64,000 nucleotides of DNA, taken from Candidatus Haliotispira prima (GTDB lineage Bacteria; Spirochaetota; Spirochaetia; SP-2023). This document shows positions 33,688-42,536 of the stretch, piece after piece. Positions within the stretch are counted from its first letter, which is position 1; every line of letters begins with the position of its first letter. The notes below the pieces were generated by a model. The model was not told the origin of the DNA and searched no databases. It was given only the letters and a program-made list of their open reading frames with translations. Position numbers and translations under genes: made by a program. The DNA lies in the NCBI GenBank assembly GCA_029867005.1, contig CP123443.1, forward strand, positions 62,001 to 126,000, in the 5' to 3' direction.

Positions 33688-35886
33688 ATGCCCAAAAATC
33701 AATTTCTGAAAAGTGCCAATGCTTTGCGAGATCGGCTAAAAATGCAACTGTCCCCGTCCGTTCTTTTTCGCACGGCCCTTTTGGCCGTGCTGTCTGTATC
33801 CGTGTTGCCCGTGTCACCCGTGTCACCTTTTGGCTTGTTGTGGGCACAGAACAGCGAAATACAGAATAACCTGTCCGCCAACCGGGTGAAGGCGGAAGAG
33901 TTTGAAACGAGGGAACAGTTCTACAGCGCGATTGAAGCGTGGCAGCGTCTGTTGCAGAAAAACCCGAACAGCAGCAGGGCCTATTGGGGTATTGCCCGCA
34001 GTTACATGCGTCTGGGACGTTACAAAGAAGCTTTGGGCTTTGTCGATCAGGCAATACTGTTGGCCAACCGGAATCACGAAATCGGCACTTTGAAAAGCCG
34101 CATCCTGATGGGACTGGAACGCTACGATGAGGCTAAGGCCCTTTTGTTGCGACTGAAGGAAGACCACACGAGCCACCATATTGATTTGGCCTTGGCCGAA
34201 CTTTTTGTCGTGCTGGGTGACGTGGCTTCCGGATTGCAGTATTTAGACTCGATTAAAGAGTTTGCCAATAAAGACCTGAGTTTTTTGTTGACCTCGTTAA
34301 TGGTCTACGAAGAGGCCGGAAAGCCGGATGTGGCCGACCGTTATCTGCGTCAGGCCCTGGACTCCCATTACAATGAAGCCGTAGTGCACAAAGTGGCCGC
34401 AGGCTATTACCTGCGCCAAGGGTCTTACAGCAAAGTATCCGAAGAGATCAGTATTCTCACGCGTCTGGGAATTGACACCGGGGAACTGCGTCTGCTCGGT
34501 TTGGAAGCAGCCTACCTGAAGGGCGATTACCGGTTGGCCATCAATTTGGCCAATGTCTTGGTGGCATTGCATCCCAAGAATACAAAGGCTTGGTACTTGT
34601 TGGGTTTGGCCTACAGTAAGACGGGCGAACCGAAAGCGGCTTTGGAGGCTCTGAGTACAGCCCGGCGGATTGAGCCGGAAGACGAACTGGTCAAAATTGT
34701 GATTGCGGAAATCCTGCGCACCCGCTACCCCTATCCATCCAAGTGGCACAGTCAGGAAGCGGCCCGTTATATCGCCGATGCGAAGGTCAAGCGGAGCAGC
34801 CTGCTCTACGATGAAGCCATGCAGGATCACCGGTTTGCTTTGCAAATTGACCCCCTGAACAAGGGCAACTGGATGGCCTTTGCCAACGCCTTTCGCGACC
34901 GGGGCAACTACGCCAAGTATTTGGATAAATTGTACGCTTGGAAGAAGTTTGGCGTTTCCGCCGGAGAAAGTGGGGCGCAGTTAGAGGCTGTGAAGCCGGA
35001 GATTAATCGCCTGATCGCTATTTACGAGGCATCCCAGCGTCAGGGTATCGCGGCCAATCGGGATATCAGGCAGTACGACTACAGCAATAATTATTATCCG
35101 TTGCAGGTCTTTGTGATAGAAAGCCCGGATTTTGACTATGTCCGGGCTTCCCGGGAGTTGGGTTCCTATTTTGTCAATGTCCTGCAATGGTATGAGCAGC
35201 CGTTTGTGGTTGGCGATGTGCGAATGGTGAAAGACCGCTTACAGGCCCAGCAGGCCGTCCACACGGTCGACAACAGTGACTACTACCTGGTTTTGGATTT
35301 CACCGGACAGGGGGAGAGCTTCCGGGCAGAAGTCGGTCTGTACCTGAGCTCGACCGGGCGGCAGATTGAAAGTCTGAGTATTGAGCGGGTTTCCAAGAGT
35401 AATATCTACAGTGAGTTTTCCCACATGGCTCGCCGGTTGCAGGCCATGTTCCCCAAGAAAGGTCGCATCATTAAAACCAACCTCAACCGCGTGATTATGA
35501 GCCGGGGTGGTCTGGATGGAGTGGAAAAGGGCCAAGAGTGGGTGGTCTTGCCCGAGTCTGCCTTGAGTCTGAGCCTGGACAAACCGTTTGCCGAGTACAA
35601 TGAGAACCAAGTTATCGGAATCTTAACCATAGAAGAGACGGACGAGAAAATCTCTGAAGGGCGGGTAGCGTTGCGTTCCTTTGTCAATCCGGTAAAGGAG
35701 GGGTCTATTACTTTATTACTGCCCGCCTCCGAGGGCTTGAATCAGGGTTTGAATCAGGGCTCAAATGGCCTGAATGGACAGGGTGCGGCCACGGGAGATG
35801 AGAAACAGCAAGAATTGCAACGGCAGCGCAAGCTGCCCCAAGAGCCGAATAACGAGTTGCAACGCCGTCTGTTTGAGCTTTCTTAG
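33688..35886 (+). CDS. exported TPR protein with FlgT/CsgG-like C-terminal region
   Basis: 732 residues from ATG 33688, which gives a signal peptide (FRTALLAVLSVSVLPVSPVSPFGLLWAQ). The frame stays open upstream inside the corC-type gene, but those starts make no sense. About residues 55-350 are TPR units (YWGIARSYMRLGRYKEALGF, AWYLLGLAYSKTGEPKAAL). From about 440 on the chain is beta-rich (FVIESPDFDYVRASRELGSY, YYLVLDFTGQGESFRAEVGLYL, GRIIKTNLNRVIMSRGGLDG, GQEWVVL). That last block resembles the C-terminal domain of FlgT-like proteins, but this is a pattern impression. It ends with a LNQGLNQGSNGLNGQG tail. Probably periplasmic. Confidence 0.75.
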   Translation: MPKNQFLKSANALRDRLKMQLSPSVLFRTALLAVLSVSVLPVSPVSPFGLLWAQNSEIQNNLSANRVKAEEFETREQFYSAIEAWQRLLQKNPNSSRAYWGIARSYMRLGRYKEALGFVDQAILLANRNHEIGTLKSRILMGLERYDEAKALLLRLKEDHTSHHIDLALAELFVVLGDVASGLQYLDSIKEFANKDLSFLLTSLMVYEEAGKPDVADRYLRQALDSHYNEAVVHKVAAGYYLRQGSYSKVSEEISILTRLGIDTGELRLLGLEAAYLKGDYRLAINLANVLVALHPKNTKAWYLLGLAYSKTGEPKAALEALSTARRIEPEDELVKIVIAEILRTRYPYPSKWHSQEAARYIADAKVKRSSLLYDEAMQDHRFALQIDPLNKGNWMAFANAFRDRGNYAKYLDKLYAWKKFGVSAGESGAQLEAVKPEINRLIAIYEASQRQGIAANRDIRQYDYSNNYYPLQVFVIESPDFDYVRASRELGSYFVNVLQWYEQPFVVGDVRMVKDRLQAQQAVHTVDNSDYYLVLDFTGQGESFRAEVGLYLSSTGRQIESLSIERVSKSNIYSEFSHMARRLQAMFPKKGRIIKTNLNRVIMSRGGLDGVEKGQEWVVLPESALSLSLDKPFAEYNENQVIGILTIEETDEKISEGRVALRSFVNPVKEGSITLLLPASEGLNQGLNQGSNGLNGQGAATGDEKQQELQRQRKLPQEPNNELQRRLFELS

Positions 35887-36273
35887 ACTTTGATGTCCGA
35901 ACCCGATCAGCCGCTTGGGAACATTACAGGTCAGGTGGTTTGATAAGCCTTGTAATCCGGAAGTTATTTACTATAGTGGTGTGGCAAAAATAGGGGCCCG
36001 GTCTGCATTAAAATACGGTGAGGCCCTTCCGGCTTGGATGTCCGTTCCTTAAAAGATTTTCAATGGACATATTTTCAGAAGGTGCCGCTGCTTAAAAAGG
36101 TGCCGCCGCTTAGAAGGGGCGTTGTCGAAAATCTGTGCGCAGGCATGCAGAATGGCCGCAGTGTGTTTGTGGGCACTTTGGTCTTTTTGCCGCCGGCGGC
36201 GGCAGATGCCCGGACGCTCGGTCATATGCTCGGTCAGGCAATTGTTATCAGGAGTATCAGGAGATATTGTATT

Positions 36274-37020
36274 ATGGCTAATAACTTTGCAGAAGCTGAT
36301 AAAATTCTCGACCGTATCCGTGCTGACTATAATAGCATAGCGGAGCACCTTCCGAAGGCCGTGTATTTGAGGAAAGCTTTTGAAGATCGTTATTTAGAAG
36401 CCTTAAGAACAAGGGTGAATTTAGTGTTTTTCCTGAAGGGGGAGGCAGATTTTCTCGAGGGCCTTTTAAACGAAGCCGAGGTCGAAAAAGGCCGTAAGGC
36501 TGCGTACAAAGAACGCAATCAAGGTGGTTTTGCCCAAGATGTATTGAAAAAGATGGGTGAGGGCATTTCCGATTATCCCCTGTTGGCCTCTTTGGACAGT
36601 AAGTGCATTACAGAAGTTTCACGGCTCTATGGAGCGGTGAACGCATTTTTGAAGTGCTACTGGGAAGGGATTGCCCATTATATGCGCGGTATAAACCCTG
36701 ACATGGGCGTAGAAATTGACCGCCTGGAACGTTCTCTGTCAGATGTCTATAGCTCCGGGGGCGGTCTTCCGCCTAAGGCGATTCGCGCCTATAACGAAAT
36801 GGTATCCAGTTATTCCGGTACCGGTCCGGAGCGCATTCGCGCGGCCCAGGACTCAATCCGGTTTGCCGGTATCTGGCTTAACAACCTCAAGTACATCCTG
36901 AATTTAGCTCTGAATATTTCGGATGAAGATTCCTCCGAGGATATCCGGACAGCCGGAAGAAAGCTCACCGCCATTATCAAAGATTTTCGTCTGATGGCCT
37001 TTGCCAAACGCCGAGTGTGA
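36274..37020 (+). CDS. conserved-looking helical protein of unknown function
   Basis: 248 residues from ATG 36274, supported by AGGAGAT upstream; the frame extends to 36034 without a site. All-helical, charged: NNFAEADKILDRIRADYNSI, RKAFEDRYLEALRTRVNLVFFL, VSRLYGAVNAFLKCYWEGIAHY, GIWLNNLKYILNLAL. No signal peptide and no family recognised. It stands alone between two intergenic gaps. Confidence 0.65.
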   Translation: MANNFAEADKILDRIRADYNSIAEHLPKAVYLRKAFEDRYLEALRTRVNLVFFLKGEADFLEGLLNEAEVEKGRKAAYKERNQGGFAQDVLKKMGEGISDYPLLASLDSKCITEVSRLYGAVNAFLKCYWEGIAHYMRGINPDMGVEIDRLERSLSDVYSSGGGLPPKAIRAYNEMVSSYSGTGPERIRAAQDSIRFAGIWLNNLKYILNLALNISDEDSSEDIRTAGRKLTAIIKDFRLMAFAKRRV

Positions 37021-37626
37021 GAGTCTGATATAACGTGATTTTTGTTGGGTGAATGGTGGTGTTTGGCCTTTTGCCTCATTGCGGCCGGAAATTTGTCTGT
37101 TGATTCCCGCTGCGTCCATCCGATTCGGACGATTCGGATTTGAGCAGCCGTGCTCTGTTCCCTCGTTCCGTCTGTTCCGCTCCTGATACTCAGAATTTCC
37201 CCCCCCCAAAAAAAAAAGAACATATGTAGATTTCTACCGGTGAGAGGATGAGACATCCTCCTTGCTTGAAGTATCTGCGATTGCAGTATCCGGGCTTGGA
37301 ATATCCTTGCCGTGAATACTTTTGCATTGGTGTGGGTGCGGTTCTGTCCGCATAATGTTTTAAAAAATATCATGATAAAAATGTATACAACAGAAATGGA
37401 CTTTGCTAGTATGGAGCGCGGAAAGCCTGCGGAAGCTCCCGGGAAAAACCGGCGTAAACCTAGACCATTGGGGGTTTTTGCCGACTTGGCGGTTGCCAAC
37501 GGAGGGATGATGTTGGTGATAGCAGGTACCGGTTTGCTTGAAATTATTGTTTTGCAGCGGATTGGGATGACATAATCGAGATAATGGAAAGAGTCGGTTT
37601 CTCGTTCCGCTTTTTGAGGAGGGTTT
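37021..37626. other. intergenic region with a C9-A10 homopolymer junction
   Basis: 606 bases. At 37199-37217 nine C are followed by ten A. A plus-strand frame (37312-37575, 87 codons, ending GVFADLAVANGGMMLVIAGTG) has one hydrophobic patch but no ribosome site or homology and is not called. The region must hold the promoter of the acetyltransferase gene. Confidence 0.5.
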
Positions 37627-38142
37627 ATGTTTTTAGGAGAAACATTTGATCGAGGGGTCGGTTCTGCCGGGCTGTCGGTTGTGGACAGAGTGCCGGAAAA
37701 TCTGTTGGAAGGTCTCCGTGAGCTGGAACCGGAGGATTATCACAAAGGTTATCCGGACTTGTGCGCCACTCTGACCGATTGTCCGGAGTTGTCCGAAACC
37801 CTGTTCCGCCGGATATTGGCGGAGCGTGTGGCCAACGACTGGCACACTTGGGTATTGAGTGATGAGAATGACAGTCAGGGGCGTTTGATTGCCACGATCA
37901 GCCTGCACTTGGAGCGTAAATTTTACCGTGGTGGTCGCTGTGTCGGCCATATTGAAGATGTGATTGTGCTGCCCGAATACCGGAAGCTGAGCTTGGGGAA
38001 GGGCCTGGTACAATTTGCCATTGATAAGGCCCGGGACTGGGGTTGCTACAAAGTGGTTCTCGACTGTGGTGAAGAGCTGGAAGGTTTTTACGGTAAGGCC
38101 GGCCTCAAACACAGCAATATCCAGATGGCGACGTATTTTTAG
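37627..38142 (+). CDS. eukaryotic-type glucosamine-6-phosphate N-acetyltransferase (GNA1-like)
   Basis: 171 residues with GAGGAGGG just before the ATG. A GNAT acetyltransferase that matches the yeast/animal GNA1 pattern closely: GHIEDVIVLPEYRKLSLGKGL (acetyl-CoA pyrophosphate loop), GCYKVVLDCGEE and GFYGKAGLK. GNA1 converts glucosamine-6-P plus acetyl-CoA to GlcNAc-6-P. Most bacteria instead acetylate glucosamine-1-P with GlmU. The next gene is glmS, which makes glucosamine-6-P, so the two form a functional pair for UDP-GlcNAc synthesis by the route usual in eukaryotes. Residues 1-45 before the fold are less typical. Confidence 0.8.
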   Translation: MFLGETFDRGVGSAGLSVVDRVPENLLEGLRELEPEDYHKGYPDLCATLTDCPELSETLFRRILAERVANDWHTWVLSDENDSQGRLIATISLHLERKFYRGGRCVGHIEDVIVLPEYRKLSLGKGLVQFAIDKARDWGCYKVVLDCGEELEGFYGKAGLKHSNIQMATYF

Positions 38143-38332
38143 ATTTCCGATTATCGAACTTTTTATTCAATCTTTTATTCTTCGTTGGGGGGATTTTGCC
38201 CCAATGAAGAATCGGCGAAGGTTGGCGAAGGTTGGCGATGGTTGGTTCTGATCGGTGCATACCTGTGTCTGTGTCCGGGCCCGGAAAGGGTTGCGGAGAG
38301 ATGGCGGAAGGGCTTGCGGAAGGTAGGAAGAG

Positions 38333-40408
38333 ATGTGTGGAATTATTGCCTATTGCGGGGAAGAACCGGCGGTGCCGATTCTTCTCGGCGGCCTGAAAAA
38401 ATTGGAGTACAGGGGCTACGATTCCGTTGGTATTGCTTGCTATCAAGGGGCCGAAGATCCTGCGGCCTTTGTCGTGCACAAGGAAGTGGGCAAAGTTCGG
38501 GATTTGGAGCGTCTGTGCGAGGAGCACAGTCCGGAAGCACCGCATAGAGAAGAGCCGCATAGAGAGGGATACAAGCGGGAAGGCCATAGCGGTATAGGCC
38601 ATTGCCGTTGGGCCACGCATGGTGGAGTGACTTGGGCCAACGCCCATCCCCACCTGAGTGCAGACGGCCGGGTTGTTTTGGTACACAACGGCATTATCGA
38701 AAATTATTTGGAATTGCGCACTTTTCTCGAAGCCCGGGGTATGGTCTTCCATTCGGAAAGTGATACAGAAACGGTGGCCAATCTGCTGGCCTACCTGCTG
38801 GAGTCCGAGTCGGTTTGCCGTGCCTCAAAGGAGAAGCCTGCAAAGGTTGCCACTGCGATTTCGGAACAGGCCAAACTTCATGGTGCGGAGGGGGATGATC
38901 CGGTCCTGCGTGCGATGCAGAGCCTGCGTTATTGGCTGAAAGGGGCCTACGCTCTGGCCGTCATGTTTACCATTCGGCCTGACGAAATCTATGCAATCCG
39001 CTGCGAAAGCCCGTTGGTCATTGGTTTGGGCCCGGAGGGTAATTATTTTGCCTCCGATGTCTTACCCATCCTGGAATACACCAGGGATGTGGTGTATTTG
39101 CAGAATCACGAGATTGCCTGTATCCGCCGGGGCGGGCAGACGGCGGCGGCCAAGCTGTACGATGCCGAGGCCCGGCCCGCCGAACTTCAGATCCGGCAGG
39201 TAGAGGAAAATGCGGAAGTAATCGATAAGCATGGCTATGCGCATTTTATGGCCAAGGAGATTCACGAGCAGCCACGGGTATTTCGGGAGCTTTTTCAGCG
39301 TCATGTCAATGCGGCCACCTGGCGGCCGCAGTTTGATTTGGACGAAGGGCAGCGGCAGAAACTGCGTGACTGTAGGCACATGATCTTTGTCAGTTGCGGT
39401 ACCAGTCACTATTCTTCGATATATGCCAAATACATTTTGGAGAAATATTGTAATCTGCCCGTCAGTGTCGAGTATGCTTCGGAGTTCCGCTACCGGGAGC
39501 CGGTGCTGGGGCCCGATACCGTGGTGATAGGTTTGTCCCAGAGCGGTGAAACGGCGGACACCCTGGCCGCCTTGGGGCTGGCCAAAGAGCGGGGGGTGAC
39601 GACCTTGGGCCTGGTCAATGTTGCCGGCAGCAGCATTGCCCGCATGGTGGACATTCTGCTTTGCAGCCATTGCGGCACGGAGATCGGGGTGGCTTCCACC
39701 AAGGTCTACACGGCGCAGCTCCTGATTCTGTATTACCTGACTTTTTACCTTGCGGAGCTCCGGGGTGGCCCTGCTCGTGATTTGGGTGATGCGGGGAGTG
39801 ACGTGAGTCGGGATGATCTTTGCGCGGAGAAAATGCGGCAAAGCCAGAAGTTGGCCGTGTTCGCGGAACGCATTCTGAGCCGGTCAGACCGGCTGCGCGA
39901 GTTGGGTCGGGCCTATGCGGGCTACCAGCACATGTTGTATTTGGGGCGTGGCCTGCAATACCCGCTGGCCTTGGAAGGGGCTTTGAAGCTGAAGGAGCTG
40001 AGCTATATCCACGCCGAGGGTTATGCCGCAGCAGAGATGAAGCACGGCCCGATTGCGCTGATTGATACCCGCATGCCGGTGCTAGTACTCTCGCCCCGTC
40101 CCGGTTTGCTTTACGAGAAGATGCAGAGTAATATCGCCGAAGTCAAAGCGCGCGGGGGGCGCATACTCGGTTTTGTCTGTGAAGATACAGAGCCGGAAGC
40201 CGGGCCGGAGGGCGAAAGGCCGCCGATAAAGGCCGGTTTGCATAAGGGCCTGTACAACGATATGTTTGTGCTGCCACAGCTCAATGAAGAACTGGACGCA
40301 CTGCTCTGCGCCCTTCCCTTGCAACTTTTTGCCTATTATATCGCTTTGGCCAAAGACATTGACCCGGATCAGCCGCGCAACTTGGCGAAATCGGTGACGG
40401 TGGAGTAG
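38333..40408 (+). CDS. glmS: glutamine-fructose-6-phosphate aminotransferase
   Basis: 691 residues, versus about 610 in most bacteria. Cys2 of MCGIIAYCG is the amidotransferase nucleophile; also LEYRGYDSVGIA, GHCRWATHGGVTWANAHPH and VHNGIIENY. Two SIS domains follow (SCGTSHYSSIYAKY, IGLSQSGETADTLAAL, GCT-like CGTEIGVASTKVYTAQ) and the canonical end DPDQPRNLAKSVTVE. Extra residues lie in loops (HREEPHREGYKREG, about 30 residues after SESVCRASKEK, a RDLGDAGSDVSRDDL segment and EPEAGPEGERPP). The enzyme makes glucosamine-6-P from fructose-6-P and glutamine. Part of its 3' end recurs 2 kb downstream (42224-42387). Confidence 0.95.
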   Translation: MCGIIAYCGEEPAVPILLGGLKKLEYRGYDSVGIACYQGAEDPAAFVVHKEVGKVRDLERLCEEHSPEAPHREEPHREGYKREGHSGIGHCRWATHGGVTWANAHPHLSADGRVVLVHNGIIENYLELRTFLEARGMVFHSESDTETVANLLAYLLESESVCRASKEKPAKVATAISEQAKLHGAEGDDPVLRAMQSLRYWLKGAYALAVMFTIRPDEIYAIRCESPLVIGLGPEGNYFASDVLPILEYTRDVVYLQNHEIACIRRGGQTAAAKLYDAEARPAELQIRQVEENAEVIDKHGYAHFMAKEIHEQPRVFRELFQRHVNAATWRPQFDLDEGQRQKLRDCRHMIFVSCGTSHYSSIYAKYILEKYCNLPVSVEYASEFRYREPVLGPDTVVIGLSQSGETADTLAALGLAKERGVTTLGLVNVAGSSIARMVDILLCSHCGTEIGVASTKVYTAQLLILYYLTFYLAELRGGPARDLGDAGSDVSRDDLCAEKMRQSQKLAVFAERILSRSDRLRELGRAYAGYQHMLYLGRGLQYPLALEGALKLKELSYIHAEGYAAAEMKHGPIALIDTRMPVLVLSPRPGLLYEKMQSNIAEVKARGGRILGFVCEDTEPEAGPEGERPPIKAGLHKGLYNDMFVLPQLNEELDALLCALPLQLFAYYIALAKDIDPDQPRNLAKSVTVE

Positions 40409-40419
40409 GCTTTGCCGGC

Positions 40420-40496
40420 TTGGGCTATTCTGTCTGCCATTCAAAGGGCGCATCTCCGAGGGGTTTACAGGACCTTTGCGAGGGTCTTGTTGAATG
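40420..40496. repeat. direct repeat, left copy (glmS 3' flank)
   Basis: About 77 bp starting TTGGGCTATTCTGTCTGCCA and ending AGGGTCTTGTTGAATGA; the right copy is at 42418-42492 with one small indel. Together they bound the SEFIR gene. Confidence 0.85.
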
Positions 40497-40613
40497 AAAG
40501 AACGATACATGGTGGTTGAGTTCATGAATTAATTTATTCTGTAGTTTTAGAAGTTTATGGAAATGGTCTGAATCTTTATAGATTACGATTGAACGTATTG
40601 CTTTTCCGGTCAT
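40425..40613 (-). CDS. small protein downstream of SEFIR gene
   Basis: ATG 40613 is preceded by TTGGAGG at good spacing; 62 residues: MTGKAIRSIVIYKDSDHFHK, then LLKLQNKLIHELNHHVSFF. It lies 42 nt after the SEFIR stop, so it would be co-transcribed. The last about 24 residues are read from the duplicated glmS flank, so the natural C-terminus may have been lost at the element boundary. No family recognised. Confidence 0.4.
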   Translation of the reverse strand: MTGKAIRSIVIYKDSDHFHKLLKLQNKLIHELNHHVSFFHSTRPSQRSCKPLGDAPFEWQTE

Positions 40614-40654
40614 TATTGCCTCCAAGTAATTAGTCCATTTCAATAAATTAAGGT

Positions 40655-42085
40655 CTAATCCAGTGTATTTAATTTCTCTAGGTTGAATAATAATTCAGGA
40701 AATCCGCCAAATGGAGATCCAAATCTATGAGTATCTCCTATCTCATCAACCGTTTTCTTTACTCTTTCTCTTAGTTCTTCAACATCAGAGATCCCAGTTA
40801 TCACTGAAAGATTTTTAAAGTTCTTCTTCTGAATACATCTGATGAAAAATTCTACTTTTTCATTATATGGTTGGTAATATGTCATTTGTGGATACCACAT
40901 ACCTGATTCTTTGATTAACGACATGAGGTATATTATTAAATCAGATTCGATCAGATTTGAAAGTTTTATATCGACTCGATCACAATGTTGTTTTATATAT
41001 TCTCCAACAGGAGATTCTAATCGTTGACCTTCAGGGGCTAGAATTTGAAGTGATTGGAACGATCCTTGAAAAATGTAAAAATCAACAAAGTCTCTTTCAC
41101 TACGTCTCCGGTCTGATTCGGATTGAAGATAATGAGTCGTTAGAACTTCATGAATTAATGAATACTTCTTAAGTTTCAGTAATCCTGAAATAATATATAC
41201 AAATACCTCATAGACAAAAATTCTTTGGGTTTCTAACATCTCCTCACTCCATGGATTAAGTTCTCTGGGTCTGGATCTCAGTTCAACTAGGTTTTCAAGG
41301 AGGTCTATTAATAATTCTGAAAAGGAATCTTCTTTTGTATATTTTCCTTCAAACATTAACCAGTCGATCAGGTTATTTCTGATCTCCTTCAATTGAATAA
41401 GATTTTCTAAGATCTGTTGTCCTGATATCTCGGCACTCCTATCACGGGTTCTAAAGGAGTCTATAGTGTGATATATCTCTTTGAAAAAATCTGAACGATA
41501 ACCTTCTATACCAAAACGGTTATTTTCAATTGAAGATTTCAAAGTACGTAACTTCGAGTATGTTAATGTCGTTACTTTCTTTTCTGTCTGATCTATGTAC
41601 TGTGGTTTATTTCCTTTTTTTGGTTTTACCATAAGAGGTTTGTCGTAGATCAATCTTACTAATTGTTCCCAATTCAGGTTTACCTTCTCGACACTTGAAA
41701 AATCAATCCATATTCGAGTTTCCATAAATGTTGGTAGATAGGGTTTTCCATTTTCATTATAGTCTGTGATGATAGGGATAAATTTTGATTGTTTTACTTT
41801 TTCATATACATTTTTAGAGATGATTTGAGATTCGGTACCAACACCAGATTCTCTTTTATTCGCCTTTTGAGTGTATGTAGAATCACATATAACCAGAACA
41901 TGAGTTACAGATTCATCATTAACCATTTGTTCCATGAATACAAATTTATCGTCCCCTTCCTTGAGATCATAAACATCCATAACTACTTCGATCCCATCAT
42001 GAAGTAATCTATCTGCCCATGAGACTATTTCTTTCTGGAACTCACTGGATTTCCAACTATATGATATGAATACTTTAGGGTCCAT
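40655..42085 (-). CDS. SEFIR-domain protein
   Basis: 476 residues. The first about 160 residues are a SEFIR (TIR-like) domain: KVFISYSWKSSEFQKEIVSWADRL..DGIEVVMDVYDLKEGDDKFVFMEQMV, then VTHVLVICDSTYTQKA and SKFIPIITDYNENG. Bacterial SEFIR and TIR proteins often serve in antiphage immunity by NAD+ breakdown or signalling. The rest (RNNLIDWLMFEGKY, VFVYIISGLLKLKKYSLIHEVL) is helical and unrecognised, possibly the sensor. The gene is clearly AT-richer than glmS and lies between two copies of glmS 3' sequence next to a type I restriction system. Confidence 0.8.
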   Translation of the reverse strand: MDPKVFISYSWKSSEFQKEIVSWADRLLHDGIEVVMDVYDLKEGDDKFVFMEQMVNDESVTHVLVICDSTYTQKANKRESGVGTESQIISKNVYEKVKQSKFIPIITDYNENGKPYLPTFMETRIWIDFSSVEKVNLNWEQLVRLIYDKPLMVKPKKGNKPQYIDQTEKKVTTLTYSKLRTLKSSIENNRFGIEGYRSDFFKEIYHTIDSFRTRDRSAEISGQQILENLIQLKEIRNNLIDWLMFEGKYTKEDSFSELLIDLLENLVELRSRPRELNPWSEEMLETQRIFVYEVFVYIISGLLKLKKYSLIHEVLTTHYLQSESDRRRSERDFVDFYIFQGSFQSLQILAPEGQRLESPVGEYIKQHCDRVDIKLSNLIESDLIIYLMSLIKESGMWYPQMTYYQPYNEKVEFFIRCIQKKNFKNLSVITGISDVEELRERVKKTVDEIGDTHRFGSPFGGFPELLFNLEKLNTLD

Positions 42086-42223
42086 TAGATCTCTATATAG
42101 TTAATTGATAAACCAATATAACATTTTTCAATTCTTTCTCCAATTAGAACTGTTTTCTTTCACTGGAAATGGATGGAAGGTCTCTATCAGGAGGTCAGAA
42201 ATGATTGATATATTTGAAAAGAT

Positions 42224-42387
42224 CGGGGTGGCCCTGCTCGTGATTTGGGTGATGCGGGGCGTGACGTGAGTCGGGATGATCTTTGCGCGGAGAAAATGCG
42301 GCAAAGCCAGAAGTTGGCGGTGTTCGCGGAACGCATTCTGACCCGGATCAGCCGCGCAACTTGGCGAAATCGGTGACGGTGGAGTAG
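42224..42387 (+). pseudogene. glmS 3' fragment with internal deletion
   Basis: 42224-42343 repeats glmS 39761-39877 almost exactly, then jumps to the match of 40361-40408 (CCCGGATCAGCCGCGCAACT), ending with the same GTGGAGTAG stop. About 480 bp between them are missing; TGA microhomology sits at the junction. Confidence 0.85.
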
Positions 42388-42417
42388 GCTTGCAGCCTTG
42401 GGCCATCCGAAGGAACC

Positions 42418-42492
42418 TTGGGCTATTCTGTCTGCCATTCAAAGGGCGCATCTCCGAGGGGTTTACGGACCTTTGCGAGGGTCTTGTTGAAT
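42418..42492. repeat. direct repeat, right copy (glmS 3' flank)
   Basis: Second copy of the 40420-40496 flank, GGTTTACGGACC here versus GGTTTACAGGACC there. Confidence 0.85.
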
Positions 42493-42536
42493 GAGACAAG
42501 CGATAAACAGGTGCAGAGATTGGGAAAGAAATAGGT

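Noticed and set aside
37312-37575. 87-codon plus-strand frame
   Set aside because: No ribosome site, odd composition, no homology; kept only as a note in the gap entry.
39764-42500. Tn7-type insertion at glmS
   Set aside because: Position fits attTn7, but no tnsABCD genes, no Tn7 end repeats and no 5-bp target duplication; a duplicated glmS fragment is seen instead.
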